Shown: positions 50,404 through 58,987, counted from the first letter of the stretch. The stretch is DNA of 64,000 nt from CAYRNY01 sp964425755 (GCA_964425755.1 CAYRNY010000005.1:62001-126000); one strand, 5' to 3'. A program made the numbers and translations. Notes: generated from the sequence alone by a model not told the origin.

Positions 50404-51657
50404 TCACGTGATGCCGAACACCTTACGCGCCTTGTGGATCGCGTCGATCAGTGCGTCGACGTCCGCGCGTGTATTGTACACATAGAAGCTCGCGCGTGCA
50501 GTCGCGGCGACGCCAAGTTTCTGGTGCAGCGGCATGGCGCAGTGATGCCCGGCGCGGATGGCGACGCCTTCCATATCGAGCAACTGCGCGACATCGTGCG
50601 CGTGCAGGTCTTGCAGCGTGAACGTCGCGACGCCGTTCCGCTTGTCCGGGGCCGGGCCGTAGAGCGTCAGGCCGGGAACTTCGCTCAGGCGGTCCAGCGC
50701 GTAATCGACCACGTGCTGCTCGTGCGCCAGGATGTTGTTCATGCCCAGCGTGTCGAGGTAGTCCACCGCCGCGCCCAGCCCGACCGCCTGCGCGATCGCG
50801 GGCGTGCCGGCCTCGAACTTGTGCGGCAGGTCGTTCCAGGTGGACCCTTCCAGCGTCACCTTCTTGATCATCTCGCCGCCGCCCATGTAGGGGGGCAGCG
50901 CTTCAAGCAGGGCGCGCTTGCCGTACAGCACGCCGATGCCGGTCGGCCCGGCCATCTTGTGCCCGGAGAACGCCATGAAGTCCACGTCCAGGTCCTGCAC
51001 GTCCACTTTCAGGTGCGGCACGCTTTGCGCGCCGTCCACTATGAACAGCGCCCCGGCCTCGTGCGCCTGCCGGCACATCGCCTTGACCGGGTTCACCGTG
51101 CCCAGCACGTTGCTGACGTGCATCACGCTGACCAGCTTCACCGGCTCGTCACGCAGGAAGGCCGTGTAAGCGTCCAGGTCCAGCTCGCCGGTGCCCGTCA
51201 CGGGGATGTAACGGATCGTGAAGCCGATCTGTTCGGCGAGAATCTGCCAGGGCACGATGTTGCTGTGATGTTCCATCTCCGAGAGCACGATCACGTCACC
51301 CGGCGCGAGGTTCACGCGGCTCCACGACGCCGCGACCAGGTTCATCGCCTCGGTGGTGTTGCGCGTGAAGATGATCTCCTTGCGCGACCGGGCGTTGATG
51401 AAGTCGCGCAGTTTGTCGCGCGCGCCTTCATAGGCGGCGGTGGCGCGCTCGCTAAGCTGGTGGATGCCGCGATGCACGTTGGCATGGTCGCGCGCGTAGT
51501 AGTGCCGCACGGCTTCGATTACCTGGCGCGGTTTCTGGCTGCTGGCGGCTGAATCCAGGAATACCAGCCGCTTGCCGGGGTGCACTTCCTGATCGAGCAC
51601 CGGGAAATCAGCACGGATCGCGTTCAGGTCCAGGGGGGTGTAGGTTTGCTCGGTCAT
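50404..51657 (-). CDS. sufS: Cysteine desulfurase SufS
   Basis: A 417-residue PLP enzyme that takes sulfur from cysteine for Fe-S assembly. The PLP Lys lies in FSGHKMAGPTGIG, the HANVHRGIHQLSERAT and TEAMNLVA motifs are present, and the active-site Cys is in RAGHHCAMPLHQ, the group II pattern of SufS. ATG 51657 is chosen by homology; ATG 51678 adds seven residues. A conserved operator-like motif overlaps its promoter. Confidence 0.95.
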   Translation of the reverse strand: MTEQTYTPLDLNAIRADFPVLDQEVHPGKRLVFLDSAASSQKPRQVIEAVRHYYARDHANVHRGIHQLSERATAAYEGARDKLRDFINARSRKEIIFTRNTTEAMNLVAASWSRVNLAPGDVIVLSEMEHHSNIVPWQILAEQIGFTIRYIPVTGTGELDLDAYTAFLRDEPVKLVSVMHVSNVLGTVNPVKAMCRQAHEAGALFIVDGAQSVPHLKVDVQDLDVDFMAFSGHKMAGPTGIGVLYGKRALLEALPPYMGGGEMIKKVTLEGSTWNDLPHKFEAGTPAIAQAVGLGAAVDYLDTLGMNNILAHEQHVVDYALDRLSEVPGLTLYGPAPDKRNGVATFTLQDLHAHDVAQLLDMEGVAIRAGHHCAMPLHQKLGVAATARASFYVYNTRADVDALIDAIHKARKVFGIT

Positions 51658-51736
51658 GGTATCGCTTTCGAGTCTCATGATGTTGGCCGTGTCAATGGTA
51701 ACCGAAAATCGCGAACTGTCTACTGTAACTCGTCCT

Positions 51737-51770
51737 AAATGAGAATTCTTCGCAAACTGTTCAGATTATA
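51737..51770 (-). promoter_or_regulatory. sufS promoter with suf operator motif
   Basis: On the minus strand TATAAT (51770-51765) is followed after 8 bp by the 20-bp motif whose plus-strand sequence is AAATGAGAATTCTTCGCAAA (51737-51756). A closely related copy precedes sufC (56489-56508). The motif would cover the start of transcription, consistent with repression. Fur-, IscR- or PerR-type regulators are candidates. The rest of the 275-bp gap to dps contains the dps terminator. Confidence 0.65.
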
Positions 51771-51854
51771 GCGGTTTGTGCCGCGTACCGGGCAGTGATG
51801 ACCGGCGCAAAATAAAGTGGCATCCTTCAGGATATGCGCGTTGCGTGAGGCAAT

Positions 51855-51881
51855 ACAAAACCGGGCCGCAGGGACCCGGTT
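51855..51881 (-). terminator. Terminator of dps
   Basis: On the minus strand the stem AACCGGG / CCCGGTT (51881-51875 with 51865-51859) is followed by TTGTATT. Confidence 0.75.
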
Positions 51882-51932
51882 CGCTGTCTCATACGCGGGC
51901 GGTTGCGCTCAAGCGCACCACTCAACGCGGCG

Positions 51933-52367
51933 TTACTTCAGGTACGCCTTTAGCATCCAGACGTCTTTTTGAACCTGGTCGCGGATCTCGTCCAGCAGAT
52001 TCGCGGTCCCGCGATCGCCTTCGGCTTCGGCGGCTTCAAGCGTTTTGCCCGCTGAAGCCACAACCGACTCGAAGTCTTTGATCAGGTTTTCGACCATCTG
52101 GTTCGTGCTCGGCATGCCGTTGTCTTCCTTCAGCGTGGTCAGTTCGAGCGACTGGGCCAGCGTGCGCGGCGGCTGTCCGCCGATGGTCAAGACACGCTCG
52201 GCGACATCGTCAAACACCTGCATCCAGTAGTTGTACAACTCTTCGAACTTCGCGTGCAGCCCAAAAAACTGCTCGCCCTTCACGTACCAGTGATAATGAT
52301 GCAACTTCTGGAATAACACGATCGCATCTGCTGTAAGCGCGTTCAACCCATCAACGGATTTCGACAT
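51933..52367 (-). CDS. dps: Dps-family ferritin-like protein
   Basis: A 144-residue four-helix protein that oxidises and stores iron and protects DNA. The ferroxidase region at the dimer interface reads KLHHYHWYVKG ... GLHAKFEELYN ... VFDDVAERVLTIGG, with the expected His/Asp/Glu ligands. ATG 52367 has a GAGGAGA site; the frame is open to 52457 with no similarity. It lies between sufD and sufS but is bounded by terminators on both sides and has a TATACT -10 (52409-52404), so it is a separate transcript placed inside the suf cluster. Confidence 0.92.
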   Translation of the reverse strand: MSKSVDGLNALTADAIVLFQKLHHYHWYVKGEQFFGLHAKFEELYNYWMQVFDDVAERVLTIGGQPPRTLAQSLELTTLKEDNGMPSTNQMVENLIKDFESVVASAGKTLEAAEAEGDRGTANLLDEIRDQVQKDVWMLKAYLK

Positions 52368-52454
52368 AGTATTTCTCCTCATGTGAATTAAGAACCATTT
52401 TAGAGTATAGCAGATTTGGATATGCCATGTATTAGAACGCGCGTAAGAATCGGG

Positions 52455-52489
52455 CAAAAAACACCCCGGTCGGCGGCTGCGGACCGGGG
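52455..52489 (-). terminator. Terminator of sufC-sufB-sufD
   Basis: On the minus strand the 8-bp stem CCCCGGTC / GACCGGGG (52489-52482 with 52471-52464) is followed by TGTTTTTT. Confidence 0.88.
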
Positions 52490-52516
52490 CATCAGGTAGC
52501 GTGCTTGAGGCGCGTG

Positions 52517-53866
52517 TTACCCGCCCGTGCCTAACAGCTTGCGCTCGATGTAGGCCATCATGCGCTCGCGCACGCTCTCAAACGGGATGCGGTCCAGCAC
52601 CGGGACGAAGAACCCGTCCACGACCAGCTTTTCCGCCTCGGTGCGCGGCAGCCCGCGCGACATCAGGTAGTAGAGGACCTCTTCCTCGATCTGCCCGGTG
52701 GCGCTGGCGTGCGTGCAGCGCACGTCGTTCGCGTTGATCTCCAGGCCGGGGATGCTGTCGGAGCGCGCGTTCTTGCCCATCAACATCGTGCGGTTGGCCT
52801 GGAAGCCGTCGGTCTTCTGCGCGCCGGGCAGCGCCTTGATCATGCCCTGCCATACCGCCCGCGACTGGTCCTTCAACACGCCCTTGAACAGCAGGTCGGA
52901 CGTGGTGTGCGGCGCGTTGTGGTTCTGCTGTGTGTCCAGGTCCATGAACTGGCTGTCTTCCGGGAAGTACAGCCCGCTCATGCGGCCCCAGGACCCTTCA
53001 CCGTCCAGCTCGATCTCCATGAACGACTTGATAAACTTGCCGCCCATCTGCCCGGTGATCCAGTCCAATTGCCCGCTAGAGCCAACGCGGGCGCGCTGGT
53101 GGCTGAACTCAAACACGCTGTGTCCCCAGTCTTGCAGGTTCACATACCGCAGGTTCGCGCCGTCCTTGACGATCAGCTCCGTCGCGCCGATGTAGCTCGA
53201 GTCTGCATCCAGGGTGGGGGACAGGTTCTCGTTCAGGTAATCGATCGAGCCGCCGGGTTCGACCACGACCAGGATGTGCCCCAGGGTCGCCCCGGTCTGG
53301 GTGGTGTAGAAAATGCTGTGCGCGGGCAGTTCAACCGCCTTGCCGCGCGGCACGTACAGGAACACGCCGTGCGTCCACAGCGCGGCGTTGAGCGCGGCAA
53401 ACTTGCCATTGTCCGGTTTGACGGCCTGCGTCATCAGGTGCTCGCGCACGAGATCGGGATGTTCGGCAGCGGCGGTGCGCAGGTCGGTGAAGATCACGCC
53501 CTGTTCGGCCAGCGCCGGGTTGATCTCGTGGTGTACGAGCTGGTCGTCCACGAATGCGATCACGCCGCCCTGTTCGTCGCCGAGCAACGGCTGGCGGTTC
53601 TCGGCGGGGATCATGTCGTAGGTGCCGCCGTTGGGTGTGACCAGCGGCCCCGCGCTGTCCCAGTCGATATGGCGGTAGTCGGTTCTGCGCCAGGGTTCGT
53701 CTTTGGTGGTGGGCATGGGCAGCGATTCGTATAGCTCCCACGCGTCGAGGCGCATCTGGCGCAGCCAGTCGGGTTCGTCATAGCGCGCGCTGAGTGCCTC
53801 GACATCGTCGCGGCTCAGCGGCGGGGGTGTAAATTCGCGTGCAACACGGCGTCGACGAGTTGCCAC
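52517..53866 (-). CDS. sufD: Fe-S assembly protein SufD
   Basis: A 449-residue beta-helix subunit of the SufBCD scaffold complex. N-terminal WLRQMRLDAWELYESLPMP, the central right-handed beta-helix (GQLDWITGQMGGKFIKSFMEI; NHNAPHTTSDLLFKG), and C-terminal CTHASATGQIEEEVLYYLMSRG are characteristic. The start is GTG 53866 behind AGAGAGGT. It is 164 bp after sufB, with a long hairpin in the gap. Confidence 0.95.
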   Translation of the reverse strand: MATRRRRVAREFTPPPLSRDDVEALSARYDEPDWLRQMRLDAWELYESLPMPTTKDEPWRRTDYRHIDWDSAGPLVTPNGGTYDMIPAENRQPLLGDEQGGVIAFVDDQLVHHEINPALAEQGVIFTDLRTAAAEHPDLVREHLMTQAVKPDNGKFAALNAALWTHGVFLYVPRGKAVELPAHSIFYTTQTGATLGHILVVVEPGGSIDYLNENLSPTLDADSSYIGATELIVKDGANLRYVNLQDWGHSVFEFSHQRARVGSSGQLDWITGQMGGKFIKSFMEIELDGEGSWGRMSGLYFPEDSQFMDLDTQQNHNAPHTTSDLLFKGVLKDQSRAVWQGMIKALPGAQKTDGFQANRTMLMGKNARSDSIPGLEINANDVRCTHASATGQIEEEVLYYLMSRGLPRTEAEKLVVDGFFVPVLDRIPFESVRERMMAYIERKLLGTGG

Positions 53867-53961
53867 AGGTTATACCTCTCTTTTTAAATCGCGTGCTGAA
53901 TCTGACGTGCAATTATGCGCCAACCGGATCGCGGTTGGCGGCGCTTGTAACTCACATGTGG

Positions 53962-53997
53962 CCCCTCTTCCTGCTTTGTAGCGGCCAGGAAGAGGGG
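53962..53997. other. Perfect 12-bp inverted repeat between sufB and sufD
   Basis: CCCCTCTTCCTG (53962-53973) and CAGGAAGAGGGG (53986-53997) form a perfect 12-bp stem with a 12-base loop. No T-run follows on either strand. It may stabilise or process the sufCBD message, or act as a partial terminator that lowers sufD relative to sufB. Confidence 0.6.
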
Positions 53998-54030
53998 CGA
54001 CGCGACCGCGCGGACCGCGTCAGCGATATG

Positions 54031-55452
54031 CTACCCGATCGAGCCTTCCATCTGGAGCTGGATCAGGCGGTTCATTTCGATGCTGTATTCCATCGGCAGC
54101 TCTTTGGTCAGCGGCTCCAGGAAGCCGTTGACGATCATCGCGTTGGCTTCATCTTCGCCCAGCCCGCGCGACTGCAGATAGAAGATCTGGTCGTCGCCGA
54201 TCTTGCTCACGGTCGCCTCGTGGCCGACGGTCACATCGGGATTTTCGATCTCGATGTAGGGGTAGGTGTCCGATTCGCTGATCTCGTCCAGCAGCAGCGC
54301 GTCACAGACGACGGTGCTCTTGACGTTCTCGGCGTCCGGATAGACTTTGAGCAGGCCGCGATAGCTGCTCACGCCGCCGTCCTTGCAGATCGACTTGCTG
54401 ATGATCTGGCTGGTGGTGTTCGGCGCGACGTGCACAGCCTTGCCGCCGGCGTCCTGGACCTGGTTCCTGCCGGCGAACGCGATCGACAGGATCTCGCCGT
54501 GCGCGCCCGGCTCCAGCAGGTACACCGACGGGTACTTCATCGTGACCTTGCTGCCCAGGTTGGCGTCCACCCATTCGTGCGACGCGTCGCCGTAGACCAG
54601 CGCGCGCTGCGTCACGAGGTTGTAGACGTTGTCCGACCAGTTCTGGATCGTGGTGTAGCGCGAGCGCGCGCCGCGCTTGGCGACGATCTCGATCACGCCG
54701 CTGTGCAGGCTGTCTTCGCTGTAGGTCGGGGCGGTGCAGCCCTCGACGTAGTGCAGGAACGCGCCCTCGTCCACGATGATCAGCGTGCGCTCGAACTGCC
54801 CGATCGAGGCTGTGTTCAGGCGGAAATACGCCTGCAGCGGCATCTCGATCTCGACGCCCGGCGGGACGTAAATGAACGAGCCGCCGGACCAGACCGCCGC
54901 GTTCAGTGCCGCGTACTTGTTGTCGTAGGCGGGCACGACGCTGCCGAAGTATTCCTTGAACAGGTCTTCGTGTTCTTTCAGCCCTTGCTCGATGCTCTTG
55001 AAGATCACGCCCTTGCTGGCAAGGTCCTTCTTGATCTGGTGGTAGACCATCTCGGAGTCATACTGCGCGCCAGCCCCGGCGAGAAACTTCTGTTCCGCTT
55101 CCGGGATGCCCAGGCGGTCAAAGGTCTTCTTGATGTTTTCGGGCACGTCTTCCCACGAGCGCGCCTCGCGGTCAGCTGGCTTGACGAAGAAGTAGATGTC
55201 CTCTTCGCGCAGGCCGCTGAGGTCCGGCCCCCACGGGGGCACGGGCTTGCTCTGGTAGATCTCCAGGGCTTTGAGGCGCTGCTCGCGCATCCACTGCGGC
55301 TCGCCCTTCATCTCGCTGATCTGGCCCACGATCTCGGCGTCAAGCCCTTTGCGCGCTCTGAAGATGTAGGAATCAGGATCGCGGAAGCCGTATTGTTCGT
55401 CGTATCGCTCGCGTATGCCTTTTATGTGTTGGGCATCATTCGCGGTCGCCAT
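54031..55452 (-). CDS. sufB: Fe-S assembly protein SufB
   Basis: A 473-residue core subunit of the SufBCD scaffold. The N-terminus (DAQHIKGIRERYDEQYGF), SEMVYHQIKKDLASKGVIF, the Cys-containing EGCTAPTYSEDSLHSGVIEI and C-terminal GHEATVSKIGDDQIFYLQSRG are diagnostic. The start ATG has an AAAGGAGC site. It forms the order sufC-sufB-sufD with one promoter upstream of sufC. Confidence 0.97.
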   Translation of the reverse strand: MATANDAQHIKGIRERYDEQYGFRDPDSYIFRARKGLDAEIVGQISEMKGEPQWMREQRLKALEIYQSKPVPPWGPDLSGLREEDIYFFVKPADREARSWEDVPENIKKTFDRLGIPEAEQKFLAGAGAQYDSEMVYHQIKKDLASKGVIFKSIEQGLKEHEDLFKEYFGSVVPAYDNKYAALNAAVWSGGSFIYVPPGVEIEMPLQAYFRLNTASIGQFERTLIIVDEGAFLHYVEGCTAPTYSEDSLHSGVIEIVAKRGARSRYTTIQNWSDNVYNLVTQRALVYGDASHEWVDANLGSKVTMKYPSVYLLEPGAHGEILSIAFAGRNQVQDAGGKAVHVAPNTTSQIISKSICKDGGVSSYRGLLKVYPDAENVKSTVVCDALLLDEISESDTYPYIEIENPDVTVGHEATVSKIGDDQIFYLQSRGLGEDEANAMIVNGFLEPLTKELPMEYSIEMNRLIQLQMEGSIG

Positions 55453-55472
55453 GGTCGTTGCTCCTTTGGATT

Positions 55473-55575
55473 AGCTTGCAGCAATCGGCTACAGCTTTCA
55501 GCTATCAGGTCATCAGTGCAAACGGTGATGCTATCCCACTGAGTGCTGAGTGCTGATCGCTGGCAGCTAAAGCGT
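55473..55575. repeat. Heptamer tracts C between sufB and sufC
   Basis: One run (GCTTGCA, GCAATCG, GCTACAG, CTTTCAG, CTATCAG, about 55474-55508) and another (GAGTGCT twice, GATCGCT, GGCAGCT, 55541-55568) have 7-bp periodicity with some slips. The tract makes up nearly all of the 122-bp gap and runs into the sufC stop. Confidence 0.5.
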
Positions 55576-56345
55576 CACTGTCCGTTCTTCTCGCGCAGCC
55601 AGTCGTACCCGTGTTCTTCCAGTTGCATCGCCAGGTCCGGGCCACCGCTTTCGACGATCGTGCCGTCCAACATGATGTGCACGTAATCCGGCTCGATGTG
55701 GTTCAGAATGCGCTGGTAGTGCGTGATCACCAGCACGCCCAGGTTCATCTCGGCCTGCAACTGCTTGGCGCCTTCTGAGACGATGCGCAGCGCGTCGATA
55801 TCCAGGCCGGAGTCGGTCTCGTCCATGATCGCGATCTTTGGCTCCAGCACCGCCATCTGCAGGATCTCGGCGCGTTTCTTCTCGCCGCCGGAGAACCCGT
55901 CGTTCAGGTAGCGGCTGGCGAAGCTGTGATCCATCTTCAGCATGTCCATCTTGTCGATCATCAGCCGCCGGAATTCCGGGATCGAGATGCCCTTGTCTTC
56001 CGGGTCTTGCTCTTTGCGCCGCGCGTTGATCGCGTTGCGCAGGAAGTTCGCCACCGTCACGCCGGGGATCGCCACCGGGTACTGGAACGCCATGAACAAA
56101 CCGGCGCGGCTGCGCTCGTCGGGTTCCATGGCGAGAATATCTTGCCCATCAAAGATGATCTGCCCGGCGGTGACTTCATAAGCCGGGTGGCCCATGATCG
56201 TGTTCGACAGGGTGCTCTTGCCGGACCCGTTCGGTCCCATCAAGGCGTGGATCTCGCCCTGCTTGACCACCAGGTCGACACCCTTCAAAATCGGCTGGTC
56301 TTCTACACTGACGTGCAGATTACGGATTTCTAGTGCAGCGCCCAT
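55575..56345 (-). CDS. sufC: Fe-S assembly ATPase SufC
   Basis: A 256-residue ABC-type ATPase of the SufBCD complex. Walker A is GPNGSGKST (37-45), the signature FSGGEKKR, and Walker B precedes ETDSGLDIDAL, the SufC-specific continuation. ATG 56345 has a GAGGAG site 6 bases upstream; ATG 56357 is the alternative. It is the first gene of sufC-sufB-sufD, and its promoter region carries the operator-like motif. Confidence 0.96.
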   Translation of the reverse strand: MGAALEIRNLHVSVEDQPILKGVDLVVKQGEIHALMGPNGSGKSTLSNTIMGHPAYEVTAGQIIFDGQDILAMEPDERSRAGLFMAFQYPVAIPGVTVANFLRNAINARRKEQDPEDKGISIPEFRRLMIDKMDMLKMDHSFASRYLNDGFSGGEKKRAEILQMAVLEPKIAIMDETDSGLDIDALRIVSEGAKQLQAEMNLGVLVITHYQRILNHIEPDYVHIMLDGTIVESGGPDLAMQLEEHGYDWLREKNGQ

Positions 56346-56488
56346 CGTACTCCTCATTACTGTGTGGTTCGCTTAACTGATCGATATACACGTAACAGCC
56401 AGGCCGCTCGTGTGCTCTTGGCTGTGTGCCGCATTGTCAGAACGTGCGGTGCGAGTGTTGCATCGCCGTCAATGCTAAAGTGTCTCTC

Positions 56489-56559
56489 AAATGAGAATCT
56501 TTTGCAATGGCTTCCCGCGTATCTTTTGCAATTATAACAGTGCGAGATGGGCCTGCCAA
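56489..56559 (-). promoter_or_regulatory. sufC promoter with repeated operator motif
   Basis: On the minus strand TTGGCA (56559-56554), a 17-bp spacer and TATAAT (56536-56531). The plus strand carries AAATGAGAATCTTTTGCAAT (56489-56508), sharing 16 of 20 positions with the motif before sufS. A second copy of its ATCTTTTGCAAT core lies at 56521-56532, exactly 24 bp away and overlapping the -10. This arrangement suits a repressor controlled by iron or Fe-S status. Confidence 0.7.
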
Positions 56560-56610
56560 TAAAAAAGATAGCTTTCTTATTTATTTCTATGACGTTACCA
56601 GGACGGCGTA

Positions 56611-56640
56611 TTGGTGGTTTGTGCGCGCCTGTTTTATACT
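56611..56640 (+). promoter_or_regulatory. Promoter of sufT
   Basis: TTGGTG (56611-56616), an 18-bp spacer and TATACT (56635-56640), divergent from the sufC promoter. Confidence 0.6.
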
Positions 56641-56724
56641 CTGGACAATTGAGAATAGTTTGCAACCAAACGATCGCCGCTTTGCGTGGCGGTCGCCGCA
56701 GGCTTACACGAGGAGTGAGCAAGC

Positions 56725-57078
56725 ATGTCTGACGAAAACACGAACGCAACCCCGAATGGCGGGCAGGCGGGCGATGTATCTGTCGAGCAGAAGCGCGAGC
56801 TGGTACGCGACGCGCTGCGTTCCGTCGTGGACCCGGAGATCGGGCTGAACATCGTCCAGTTGGGGCTGGTGCGCGAGATTCAGATCGAGGACGACAAGCA
56901 GCACGTCGTCATGATCCTGACGACGCCGTTTTGCCCCTACGGGCCGCAGTTGCTCGAAGCCGCGCGCCAGAAAGCGCAGGAAGCGCTTGGCGTCCCGACG
57001 ACGATCGAGGTCGGGATGGAGGTCTGGGACCCATCGATGGCCGAAGACGGGATATTGGACGACTGGGGCCTGTACTGA
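56725..57078 (+). CDS. sufT: MIP18/SufT family Fe-S assembly factor
   Basis: A 117-residue DUF59 protein. VRDALRSVVDPEIGLNIVQLGLVREI is the family opening, and TTPFCPYGPQLLEAAR holds the conserved Cys. The family helps deliver Fe-S clusters to client proteins. It is divergent from sufC and shares the regulatory gap. A GAGGAG site precedes ATG 56725; the N-terminal ~22 residues are a polar tail. Confidence 0.9.
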   Translation: MSDENTNATPNGGQAGDVSVEQKRELVRDALRSVVDPEIGLNIVQLGLVREIQIEDDKQHVVMILTTPFCPYGPQLLEAARQKAQEALGVPTTIEVGMEVWDPSMAEDGILDDWGLY

Positions 57079-57113
57079 GGGCGCCATCCGGCCAGCTTCA
57101 TGCCAGCACGCAG

Positions 57114-57140
57114 CAGGGCGCGCCCCATTGACGCGCCCTG
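57114..57140 (+). terminator. Terminator of sufT
   Basis: A 9-bp perfect stem CAGGGCGCG / CGCGCCCTG (57114-57122 with 57132-57140) followed by TTGTTG, between convergent genes. Confidence 0.6.
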
Positions 57141-57167
57141 TTGTTGATCTGCGCGAAGGTGTGTGTC

Positions 57168-58244
57168 TCAGCCGGCGAGCCAGTCAAGCTGCAACCGGTA
57201 GCTGCCCGTCCCCCCCGCGAACGACCCGTCGCTGACTTCCACAATATAGACCCCTGACTCCGGCACCGTGATCAGCGCGTCGAGTTCGCGCACGTGCTCG
57301 CCTTCGTTGGCGAACAGGAAGGCATCGAAGGCGGCGCTGGTGATGGTCAGGGCGGGGGTGATCGCGCCCTCGACGCCGATCGTCACGCGCACGGTATCCC
57401 CTTGCTGCGCGATGAAGTAGTGCCGCCGGCTGAACGTGTTGTAGTCCAGGTTGCCCGACTGCGGGACGCCGTCTTCCATCAGGGTGAGCGCCGAGGGCGA
57501 GCGCGAGAGCACGTAGTCACCCCCGTTTTGCTGCGCGTTCCACGCCACGACCACGACGTAGGTTTCGCCGGGCGCCAGCGCGACGGGATCGAGCACCGCG
57601 CGCGGGGCTTCCGCCGCCATCCCCGGTTCGATCCCGGCGACGAATCCGGTGGTGTTATAGACCGAGAGCAGCGGGGCGGCATAGGGGTTATCGTCGCTGA
57701 TCTCCAGCCGTACCAGGGTCACCGTGTCGCCGGGCGGCACATCGAGCGCGAAGTAGTCTGCCGGGTGTTCCGCGTCCAGGGTGCCGACGAGCGTCTTCCC
57801 GTTGGTGAGCGTGGGGAGCGTGTGCAGGTTTTTGAGCGTGAGCGAGTAGGTGCCGGTGCCGCTGTAGCTGCCGGCGATCGCCGTGTAGGTCCCACTGTGC
57901 TCCAACGGGTAAGGGCCGATGCGTGCGTTCAACCCTTCGCCGCTGTCATCGTCGGTGATGACGGTGTTGCCCGCCGGGTCGAGCAACGTCAGCAGGGTGT
58001 CGAGCGTCGAGCCTTCGCCCGCGCGCATGTCAAGCAGCACGATATCCCCGGTCTGCCCGGTGAACGTCCACTCCTGCACGGTCGTCGCACTGGTGATCTG
58101 CCCTTCGACGCGCTCGTCGTAGGTCAGGTGCGTGCTGTTCTGCCGGTCGGGCGCGGCTGTGGCGGTAACCGCGCCCAACACCAGCGCCAGCAGCAGGCCC
58201 AGCACAGGCAGTATGCGGGCCGTGATATGGCGATGCGGGGTCAT
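57168..58244 (-). CDS. Secreted PPC-domain protein
   Basis: A 358-residue exported protein with a signal peptide (~1-31, PVLGLLLALVLGAVTATAA). At least three beta-rich repeats follow the pre-peptidase C-terminal (PPC) pattern, for example VQEWTFTGQTGDIVLLDMRAG with TYTAIAGSYSGTGTYSLTL, and ADYFALDVPPGDTVTLV with a late YIVEVSDGSFAGGTGSYRLQL. No protease domain is present, so it is a stand-alone PPC protein, probably on the cell surface. Confidence 0.75.
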   Translation of the reverse strand: MTPHRHITARILPVLGLLLALVLGAVTATAAPDRQNSTHLTYDERVEGQITSATTVQEWTFTGQTGDIVLLDMRAGEGSTLDTLLTLLDPAGNTVITDDDSGEGLNARIGPYPLEHSGTYTAIAGSYSGTGTYSLTLKNLHTLPTLTNGKTLVGTLDAEHPADYFALDVPPGDTVTLVRLEISDDNPYAAPLLSVYNTTGFVAGIEPGMAAEAPRAVLDPVALAPGETYVVVVAWNAQQNGGDYVLSRSPSALTLMEDGVPQSGNLDYNTFSRRHYFIAQQGDTVRVTIGVEGAITPALTITSAAFDAFLFANEGEHVRELDALITVPESGVYIVEVSDGSFAGGTGSYRLQLDWLAG

Positions 58245-58443
58245 GTGATGGCTTTCCTTTCCTCAAGGCGAGTCCTGATGCCCATAATAACCGATTTCCG
58301 CGCTGGATTAACGGCGCGGCGGCACCTTGTTGCCTGATTTGACGATATTTGTAAATGTTCCGATCAGTTTTGCGTCGAGCCGTTGCTTTCGCTCAGTGGG
58401 CAGACTATACTAAATAAAATTCATTTGGTCAGGTGGATGGCTT

Positions 58444-58911
58444 ATGATATTACCAGGGCAGAAGGATGGTTCAAACATGGGGTCCGATCCGCGCCAGTAT
58501 CGTTATGGCCTGTCGACGGAACTGTCGGTGCGGCATGAAGAAGGCGAGCACACGCTCGTGCTGGGTGGCATCGGGCAAGACGACCAACGCTGGACGCATG
58601 TGCTGACCCGGCGCGCCGCGCAGCTCTTGTGGTACAAGCTCACCGAGATTCTGTACCCCGACAAGGCCGCGATGGTCACGGGGATGGCGGCGACGGCCCC
58701 GCTCACACCGACCGGCGTGGGCAACCTGACGACGCACATCGAGGTTGTCACGTCGGATACGCATTACACGCTCGTCGGGCGGGTCGAACGTACGCGCTGG
58801 ATCGTGCAGCTTTCGGAGCTGGAAGTCCGGCGTTTGTGGGCGGCGCTGGACGTGGCGCTCTATCCGGTCGGCTGGGAAGGCCGGCAAAGCAAAGGTAAAA
58901 GGCTGAACTGA
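58444..58911 (+). CDS. Uncharacterised soluble protein
   Basis: A 155-residue protein of mixed structure (RYGLSTELSVRHEEGEHTLV; THVLTRRAAQLLWYKLTEILYP; TRWIVQLSELEVRRLWAALDVALYP). I do not recognise the family. Two phrases, RAAQLLWYKLTEILYP and EVRRLWAALDVALYP, look like an internal repeat of a helix-strand unit. AGGTGG lies ahead of ATG 58444, and a TATACT at 58405-58410 is a likely -10. Confidence 0.6.
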   Translation: MILPGQKDGSNMGSDPRQYRYGLSTELSVRHEEGEHTLVLGGIGQDDQRWTHVLTRRAAQLLWYKLTEILYPDKAAMVTGMAATAPLTPTGVGNLTTHIEVVTSDTHYTLVGRVERTRWIVQLSELEVRRLWAALDVALYPVGWEGRQSKGKRLN

Positions 58912-58987
58912 TCGCGATCGTTTGGCCGCATTATCCATATCCATGTGGCATTATTTTGTTCAAGCGGCGTTCGAGTTCGGACGCCGC

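Noticed and set aside
53839..55542. 567-codon open frame antisense to sufB
   Set aside because: Composition is that of a GC-driven shadow frame (rich in Val/Arg/Asp/His), with no family resemblance, and sufB on the other strand is certain.
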